Part shown: piece after piece, positions 58,765-64,000 of the stretch
How positions within the stretch are numbered: position 1 is the stretch's first letter
Layout of the letters: every line of letters begins with the position of its first letter
DNA from: Saccharospirillum sp.
GTDB lineage: Bacteria; Pseudomonadota; Gammaproteobacteria; Pseudomonadales; Natronospirillaceae
Assembly: GCA_018402545.1 (NCBI GenBank)
Contig: JAGYIL010000002.1
Coordinates: 186,001-250,000, forward strand
DNA length: 64,000 nt
Direction of reading: 5' to 3'
The notes under the pieces: generated by a model
What the model saw: the letters and a program-made list of their open reading frames with translations, nothing else
Told to the model about the DNA's origin: nothing
The model's database searches: none
Made by a program: the position numbers and the translations under genes

Positions 58765-59676
58765 TTAAATCCAGTAAACCACGACAAAGAGACATAACCA
58801 AACCACGTCGACAAAATGCCAATACCAGGCTGACGCCTCAAACCCAAAGTGATCCTCCGCTTTAAAGTGACCCCGCATAGAGCGAACCAGTTGCACAGCC
58901 AGCATAAAGGTACCGATGGTGACGTGCGCACCGTGGAACCCGGTCAGCATAAAGAAGGTTGACCCATAGATACCACTGTCGAGTGTCAGCCCCAGATGCT
59001 GATAGGCTTCAATGTATTCCTCAGCCTGGAAGAACAAAAAGATAATACCCAGAACGACCGTGGCACCCAGCCAGATATTCAGTTGCTTGCGATGACCTGC
59101 CCGCAAGGCATGGTGCGCGACCGTCAGGGTTATGCTCGACGCAATCAGGATGATGGTGTTAATCAGCGGCAGACCAAAGGCGGGAATCACCGCTTCCGGC
59201 CCGGGGAACAGGCTGTTGTCCGGGTTACTCAGCATTGGCCAGCTGAATTCAAAACCGGGGTAAAGATAGTTGGTGATACCTTTGTCACCCTCGCCACCAA
59301 GCCAGGGGCCGACGAACTGACGAATATAGAGCAGCGCGCCGAAAAAGGCGGCAAAAAACATGACTTCTGAAAATATGAACCAGCCCATGCCCCAGACATA
59401 GGATTTCTTCAGCTGGACGCTATTGAGGCCCGCATGGTTCTCGCGGATCACTTTACTGAACCAGTTGTACAACACGACCGCGAACACCAGTGCACCGGCG
59501 AAGAACCACCAGTGTGAACTGGAGCTCTCGGCCCCGGACGACATGTCGTTCATCATTTTCCCGGCACCGAATACCGTGAGGAACATGCCAAAGGCCATCC
59601 ACACCGGTAAACGGCTCTGTGCGGGCACATAATAGTGCTCATGGGTTGTACTGCTTGTCGCGGCATTGCTGGACAT
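58765..59676 (-). CDS. ctaE: Cytochrome c oxidase subunit III
   Basis: This protein of about 303 residues has seven helices and subunit III motifs: WGMGWFIFSEVMFFAAFFGALLY, a long insert (about 125-165) and FMLTGFHGAHVTIGTFML, ending ASAWYWHFVDVVWLCLFVVVYWI. The ATG at 59676 with GGAGAG upstream is preferred over the one at 59688. Confidence 0.94.
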   Translation of the reverse strand: MSSNAATSSTTHEHYYVPAQSRLPVWMAFGMFLTVFGAGKMMNDMSSGAESSSSHWWFFAGALVFAVVLYNWFSKVIRENHAGLNSVQLKKSYVWGMGWFIFSEVMFFAAFFGALLYIRQFVGPWLGGEGDKGITNYLYPGFEFSWPMLSNPDNSLFPGPEAVIPAFGLPLINTIILIASSITLTVAHHALRAGHRKQLNIWLGATVVLGIIFLFFQAEEYIEAYQHLGLTLDSGIYGSTFFMLTGFHGAHVTIGTFMLAVQLVRSMRGHFKAEDHFGFEASAWYWHFVDVVWLCLFVVVYWI

Positions 59677-59765
59677 CGCACTCTCCATCCTGTTCTTGTT
59701 CTTGTGGGGTTGGTCAGCTATGCCACAGTGGCTGCTGATACTCCCGGTTGTTTGGGTGAGCGGCC

Positions 59766-60332
59766 TTATTGAAACGTAACGGCCGCCGATTGCTGTTCGC
59801 TACTGACATCGTACAGGGTGTAACTCAGGCTGATGGTCTGTATCCAGGCTGGCAGGTCCGGGTCGATCTGGAACACCAGCGCCATCTCCACATCTTCACC
59901 GGCGGTCAGCGGCTGCTGATTAAAGCAGAAGCATTCTGTCTTGTGAAAATAAGGTGTCACTTCAAAGGGTGACAAGCTTGGTATCGCCTGCGCAGTCATG
60001 TCGCGTCGTGTTGCATTCCTGGCAAAGTAACTGATTTCAACCACTTCACCGGGTTTGGCGGTAATGGTCTTAACCATAGGTCGGAACTCCCACGGCATGT
60101 CGGCATTGTTGTTGGCCAGAAATTGCACTTTGATGCTGCGGTTTTCATCGACCAGATAGTCCTGAACCAGCGAGGCCTCATTGGTGCGACCGGTGATACC
60201 GGTCCATTCACAGATGAGGTTGTACATAGGCACCAGACCAACAAAAACAAAAGCCAGCATACCGAACACCACCGACACCATTTTAATGACAAGGCGCGTG
60301 TGGCTGGGACGGGCATTCTCTGCATCGCTCAT
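59766..60332 (-). CDS. ctaG: Cytochrome c oxidase assembly protein CtaG/Cox11
   Basis: One N-terminal helix (VVFGMLAFVFVGLVPMYNLICEWTG) leads to a periplasmic beta domain with the copper site FHKTECFCFNQQPL. It delivers copper to the Cu-B site of subunit I. It lies between ctaD and ctaE, the usual place. Confidence 0.94.
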   Translation of the reverse strand: MSDAENARPSHTRLVIKMVSVVFGMLAFVFVGLVPMYNLICEWTGITGRTNEASLVQDYLVDENRSIKVQFLANNNADMPWEFRPMVKTITAKPGEVVEISYFARNATRRDMTAQAIPSLSPFEVTPYFHKTECFCFNQQPLTAGEDVEMALVFQIDPDLPAWIQTISLSYTLYDVSSEQQSAAVTFQ

Positions 60333-60356
60333 ACTGGCTTTCTCCGGTTCAACCGA

Positions 60357-61943
60357 TCAGTCAATTTTAGGCGGTGTGGTGAAGGTGTGATACGGCGCAG
60401 GTGAATCCACCGTCCATTCAAGGCCTTCTGCACCGTCCCAGGGTTTTGCCGGTGCTGGTTTGCCTGCCACTATGGTGTGTACCACGATGTAGAGGAACAA
60501 CAACTGGCTTGCACCGAACAGGAAGCCGCCAATGCTCGATATCATGTTGAAATTGGCAAACTGCAGGGCGTAGTCGGGAATACGGCGCGGCATGCCCGCC
60601 AACCCCAGAAAGTGCTGCGGAAAGAACAGAATGTTAACCCCGACAAAGCTCAGCCAGAAATGCACCTTGCCCATCGTTTCGTTATACATCTTGCCGCTCC
60701 ACTTGGGCAGCCAGTAGTAAACAGCCGCCATGATCGAGAACACAGCGCCCGGTACCAGCACATAATGGAAGTGCGCTACGACAAAATAAGTGTCGTGGTA
60801 CTGGAAGTCGGCCGGAGCCACCGCCAGCATAAGGCCGGAGAAGCCGCCGATGGTAAACAACACAACAAAGCAGATGGCGAACAGCATCGGGGTTTCAAAC
60901 GTCATCGAGCCCCGGAACATGGTGGTGACCCAGTTGAACACTTTTACCCCGGTTGGTACCGCGATCAGCATGGTGGCCCACATAAAGAAGGCCTCACCCA
61001 GGAAGGGAATACCCACGGTGAACATGTGGTGCGCCCAGACAATAAAGCTCAGAAACGCGATGGAGGCAGTTGCATACACCATGGAGCTGTAGCCAAACAA
61101 TTGCTTGCGAGCAAACGCAGGGATGATTGCCGAGACGATACCAAACGCCGGCAGAATCATTATGTACACCTCAGGATGCCCGAAGAACCAGAAAATATGC
61201 TGGAACAATACGGGCGAACCACCACCGGCGGCGTTAAAGAAGGCCGTGCCAAAGTGAATGTCCATCAACATCATGGTGACCACACCGGCCAGAACCGGCA
61301 TAACGGCAATCAACAGGTATGCGGTGATCAGCCAGGTCCAGACGAACAGCGGCATCTTCATCAGCGTCATGCCGGGGGCCCGCATGTTCAAAATGGTGGC
61401 AACGATATTGATCGCCCCCATGATCGAACTGGCACCCATGATGTGAACGGCAAAAATGAAGAAGGTCACACTCGGTGGTGCGTAGGTGGTCGACAGCGGA
61501 GCGTAGAAAGTCCAGCCGAAGTTGGGTCCGCCCCCTTCCATGAACAGGGTGCTGGTCAGCATCGCGAAAGCGAAGGGCAGAATCCAGAAACTCAGGTTGT
61601 TCATGCGCGGCAACGCCATGTCCGGCGCGCCGACCATCATTGGAAGCATCCAGTTAGCCAGGCCGACAAACGCCGGCATCACGGCCCCGAAAACCATGAT
61701 CAGCCCGTGCATGGTAGTCATCTGGTTAAAGAATTCCGGTTGCACCAGTTGCAAACCGGGCTGGAACAGTTCGGCGCGGATCACCATGGCGAAGGTACCG
61801 CCCAGTAAAAACATCGCGAAACTGAACCAAAGATACATCGTTCCAATGTCTTTGTGGTTGGTGGTATATAGCCAGCGAGTCAGACCTTTGGCCGGACCGT
61901 GGTGTTCGTGATCATGGCCATGATCATGGGTAGCAGTCGTCAT
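60357..61943 (-). CDS. ctaD: Cytochrome c oxidase subunit I
   Basis: This 528-residue protein holds heme a and the heme a3-CuB centre. Seen: D-channel segment GAPDMALPRMNNLSFW, the FFGHPEVYIMILPAFG block with the Glu of type A1 oxidases and the cross-linked His-Tyr pair, WAHHMFT (two CuB His), K-channel region, and VVAHFHYVL (heme ligands). It has about 12 helices. It begins 11 bp after ctaC. Confidence 0.96.
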   Translation of the reverse strand: MTTATHDHGHDHEHHGPAKGLTRWLYTTNHKDIGTMYLWFSFAMFLLGGTFAMVIRAELFQPGLQLVQPEFFNQMTTMHGLIMVFGAVMPAFVGLANWMLPMMVGAPDMALPRMNNLSFWILPFAFAMLTSTLFMEGGGPNFGWTFYAPLSTTYAPPSVTFFIFAVHIMGASSIMGAINIVATILNMRAPGMTLMKMPLFVWTWLITAYLLIAVMPVLAGVVTMMLMDIHFGTAFFNAAGGGSPVLFQHIFWFFGHPEVYIMILPAFGIVSAIIPAFARKQLFGYSSMVYATASIAFLSFIVWAHHMFTVGIPFLGEAFFMWATMLIAVPTGVKVFNWVTTMFRGSMTFETPMLFAICFVVLFTIGGFSGLMLAVAPADFQYHDTYFVVAHFHYVLVPGAVFSIMAAVYYWLPKWSGKMYNETMGKVHFWLSFVGVNILFFPQHFLGLAGMPRRIPDYALQFANFNMISSIGGFLFGASQLLFLYIVVHTIVAGKPAPAKPWDGAEGLEWTVDSPAPYHTFTTPPKID

Positions 61944-61954
61944 GTCATGCCTCC

Positions 61955-63091
61955 TTATTCGCCGGCTTTAAAGTTGTAAACATCAACAGGGGTGACCATG
62001 TCGCCCACATTGTTACCCCAGGCATTACGCTCATAGGTAATGACTGCTGCCATATCGGCATCGCTCAACTGGTTGCCATAGGCGGCCATGGACGTACCAC
62101 GCACACCATTGACCACCACATCGAGGTGGCCTTCGGCAGACCCAATCGCAATTGGGCTGTTCGCCAGCGCCGGGAAAGCACCCGGTACGCCGGAGCCATC
62201 TTGCTGGTGACAGGAAGCACAGGCAGAACCGTAGACTTGTTCGCCACGCTCCATCAGTTCTTCAAAAGTCCACTCGCGGTCATTCAATTCGGCCAGTTCA
62301 ATGGCCTCCTGTTCTTTGTCGGCGAGCCACTGTTCAAATGCTTCCGGAGACACGGCTTCTACCACAACGGGCATGAAGCCATGATCCTTGCCACACAGTT
62401 CGGTGCACTGACCACGGTAGGTGCCTTCTTCGTTGATGATGGTCCAGGCCTCGTTGACGATGCCGGGGATTGCGTCTTTCTTGACCGCCAGCGCCGGTAC
62501 CCACCAGGAGTGAATTACGTCGGCAGAGGAGAGCAGGAAACGGACTTTGGTGCCGGTAGGCAGCACCACGGGCTCATCAACTTCCAGCAGATAGTTCTCG
62601 TTTTTTTCGAGCCGGTTGTTGATCTCATCCCTGGGCGTCGACATGCTGGAGAAGAAGCTGACTTCCTGCTCAGCATTTTCATCAATATAACGATAACGCC
62701 AGCGCCACTGATAACCGACGATTTCGACGGTCACCTCAGAGTCTTCAAAGTTATACATGTCAGCCAGCGTATAGGTCGCCTTGACACCAATGGCAAAAAT
62801 CACCGCGGCAGGGATCAGCGTCCACGCCAGCTCTACTTTGGTACTTTCATGAAAATTGGCTGATACCGCACCCTTGGATTTGCGGTGCTTGAACATCGAA
62901 TAGAACATGACGCCAAAAACCAGCACCCCAATAACGACACACACCCAAAGTGTGAGCATATGTAGCCCATACACTTCCTGGCTGATATCGGTTACACCAC
63001 GGGGCATGTTAAGTTGCCAGCCGGCATGCGCGACTGAGCTTATCAACAGCGCCGTCAGGGCAATAAATGCCCTTTGCAGCTTCATCTGCAT
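61955..63091 (-). CDS. ctaC: Cytochrome c oxidase subunit II with fused cytochrome c domain
   Basis: From the N-terminus: signal peptide (ending SSVAHA), two helices, the Cu-A domain (SADVIHSWWVPAL and GQCTELCGKDHGFMPV, which give the Cys, His and Met ligands), then a class I cytochrome c domain with the heme site GSACASCHQQDGSG and Met ligand in GTSMAAYG. The fusion marks a caa3-type oxidase. It is the first gene of the run. Two in-frame ATGs (63091, 63085) both have suitable ribosome sites. The 297-bp region upstream, to 63388, holds no gene and should contain its promoter. Confidence 0.95.
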   Translation of the reverse strand: MQMKLQRAFIALTALLISSVAHAGWQLNMPRGVTDISQEVYGLHMLTLWVCVVIGVLVFGVMFYSMFKHRKSKGAVSANFHESTKVELAWTLIPAAVIFAIGVKATYTLADMYNFEDSEVTVEIVGYQWRWRYRYIDENAEQEVSFFSSMSTPRDEINNRLEKNENYLLEVDEPVVLPTGTKVRFLLSSADVIHSWWVPALAVKKDAIPGIVNEAWTIINEEGTYRGQCTELCGKDHGFMPVVVEAVSPEAFEQWLADKEQEAIELAELNDREWTFEELMERGEQVYGSACASCHQQDGSGVPGAFPALANSPIAIGSAEGHLDVVVNGVRGTSMAAYGNQLSDADMAAVITYERNAWGNNVGDMVTPVDVYNFKAGE

Positions 63092-63388
63092 CCTTCACCT
63101 CTGCACTTGTTATTGTATTGGGATTCCTGGGTCGGACCGGATCACCTAATTTACTGCGATTGCTGGCGTCTGATTAGCGACTTACTGAATGAAGGGCTAA
63201 GCAGCGGCCTAAGGCTGGTCTGTGCCGAATTGAGTCTTTCTTGTTTCCCGGATCACCCGATTCAGATTGAGTCGAGTTAGTATAAACACGGATATTTTTA
63301 AAACCCAAGCATCAAGCGTTCCAAGGGCTGTTCAAATATCAGTCAGAGAAGACGAAATTATTTGTAAAAACAACACCTTAGGGGAATT

Positions 63389-63445
63389 ATGACCCTTCAA
63401 AAATTTACCCGGGAGTGGGCCTGTTTTGATCCGCGTATCCAATAA
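63389..63445 (+). CDS. Possible 18-residue leader peptide before the transporter gene
   Basis: ATG at 63389 follows AGGGGAATT and opens a frame MTLQKFTREWACFDPRIQ that stops at 63443-63445, overlapping the start region of the transporter gene. A good ribosome site here and a weak TTG start downstream suggest translational coupling. It could also be chance. Confidence 0.35.
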   Translation: MTLQKFTREWACFDPRIQ

Positions 63446-64000
63446 CGCCTGGCGCCACACTTGGGCACTGATGTGGCCGGTGATGCTGGCCAACCTGTCA
63501 TTGCCATTACTGGGGCTGGTTGATACCGCCGTGCTTGGTCATCTCGACGACAGCGTGTACCTGGCTGGCGTCGCGCTGGGTGCCAGCCTGATCGCCTTTG
63601 TGTTCCTCGGCTTCAACTTCCTGTCGATGGGGTTGTCCGGCTTCACCTCCCAGGCAAAGGGGGCCGATGATGCCCGGCTGATTCGCACCCAGCTAGCCCA
63701 GTACTGCCTGGTGGCCGCCCTGCTGTCGGCGACGGTGCTTGCTGCACAATCGGTGCTGATTCAACTGGGGCTGGGGTTCATGCAAGCCTCGGAGGCTGCT
63801 ACCGCCGAGGCGCATCTGTATCTGAGCATACGCATCTGGGGCGTGCCCGCTCAGGTCTTTACCTCCATGTTGCTGGGTTTCTTTGTGGGCATGCAAAATA
63901 CCCGCATCGCTCTGGTGACTGTGTCGGTGGCGCAACTGGTGAATCTGGTGCTGAATGTCACCCTGGTTTACGGCTTTGGCATGACCACCGATGGCATTGC
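63426..64000 (+). CDS. MATE-family efflux transporter, DinF-like (truncated by the window end)
   Basis: The frame is open to the window end. It begins WRHTWALMWPVMLANLSLPL, then LGLVDTAVLGHLDD, GASLIAFVFLGFNFLSMGLSGFTSQAKGA and LSIRIWGVPAQVFTSMLLGFFVGMQNT, typical of the first half of DinF-type MATE transporters that exchange drugs or cell-derived compounds for Na+ or H+. The start is TTG at 63426; ATG at 63471 is in frame but would cut into the first helix. Confidence 0.88.
   Translation, partial: MIRVSNNAWRHTWALMWPVMLANLSLPLLGLVDTAVLGHLDDSVYLAGVALGASLIAFVFLGFNFLSMGLSGFTSQAKGADDARLIRTQLAQYCLVAALLSATVLAAQSVLIQLGLGFMQASEAATAEAHLYLSIRIWGVPAQVFTSMLLGFFVGMQNTRIALVTVSVAQLVNLVLNVTLVYGFGMTTDGI

Noticed and set aside
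60477-61808. 443-residue open frame opposite ctaD
   Set aside because: It is antisense to a clear cytochrome oxidase subunit I; its composition (His/Gln/Arg rich) is typical of a shadow frame.
1-64000. Prophage or integrated plasmid
   Set aside because: No integrase, capsid, terminase, replication or conjugation genes are seen; the accessory content is limited to about 1.3 kb near 20 kb and the insertion sequence at 35.4 kb.

Overview
The window is a GC-rich (roughly 58 percent by eye) chromosomal segment of a heterotrophic gammaproteobacterium. The caa3-type cytochrome oxidase cluster in the order ctaC-ctaD-ctaG-ctaE-(opposed DUF2909)-SURF1-hypothetical-ctaA-ctaB-sco1, the pip/dtd pair, tRNA-Pro(CGG) and the DUF898/M48 pair all fit marine gammaproteobacteria of the Oceanospirillales/Saccharospirillum/Marinobacter kind. 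The exact genus is an inference; a fructose-type ABC importer, an ice-binding domain protein and a 3-hydroxybutyrate oligomer hydrolase would suit a cold or saline marine habitat.

Layout. 1-7.0 kb: a possible modified-base-reader-like protein, a 3-hydroxybutyrate oligomer hydrolase lipoprotein, and a fructose-type ABC operon (frcB-frcC-frcA) followed by a second sugar-binding protein. 7.3-9.3 kb: a MarR regulator and a 14-TM drug exporter, with a perfect palindrome in front. 9.4-13 kb: TrkH K+ channel subunit cotranscribed with a shortened KdpD-like kinase and a KdpE-like regulator. 13-19.5 kb: a soluble multi-PAS chemotaxis-type receptor, an ice-binding (DUF3494) lipoprotein, an AbrB-family membrane protein, a DUF502 protein, and an FMN riboswitch controlling a RibH2-type lumazine synthase. 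19.6-22.8 kb: a small accessory patch (decayed dinD, YefM/YoeB toxin-antitoxin) lying between a phospholipase-D-like gene and a duplicated, broken copy of that gene's 3' end. 22.8-29.2 kb: a hybrid histidine kinase with its OmpR-type regulator, a heme-motif lipoprotein, a large nested hairpin and a GGDEF-EAL protein.

29.4-35.3 kb: an operon with a sigma-54-type promoter encoding an NMT1-type ABC importer, a gamma-glutamyltransferase-family hydrolase (HpxW-like) and an amidase, probably for scavenging amide nitrogen. Long palindromic repeats lie inside and after it. 35.37-36.77 kb: an IS1111-type (IS110 family) insertion sequence that has split another copy of the same palindromic repeat. Its 3' non-coding end contains short segments matching both the target and the element's own end, as expected of a bridge RNA. 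36.8-45.3 kb: a MerR/CueR-type promoter and a CopA-like copper ATPase, a rhomboid protease, an M48 protease with a DUF898 protein, and a group of His/Met-rich and heme lipoproteins. 45.4-49.4 kb: DkgB, tRNA-Pro(CGG) followed by a tandem 97-bp array built from its 3' end, an Lrp-type regulator, an OmpA-like lipoprotein and a glutamine amidotransferase. 49.4-54.4 kb: a TPR-GAF-GGDEF protein, dtd, pip, and a cobalamin riboswitch with btuF. 54.4-63.1 kb: the cytochrome oxidase and heme A assembly cluster. The window ends inside a MATE/DinF-type transporter.

Most genes are ordinary chromosomal housekeeping or transport genes. The parts that most deserve a second look are the insertion sequence with its apparent guide segments, the tRNA-tail repeat array, the nitrogen-scavenging operon and the repeat-flanked toxin-antitoxin patch. 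All statements come from reading the sequence; no database search was run.
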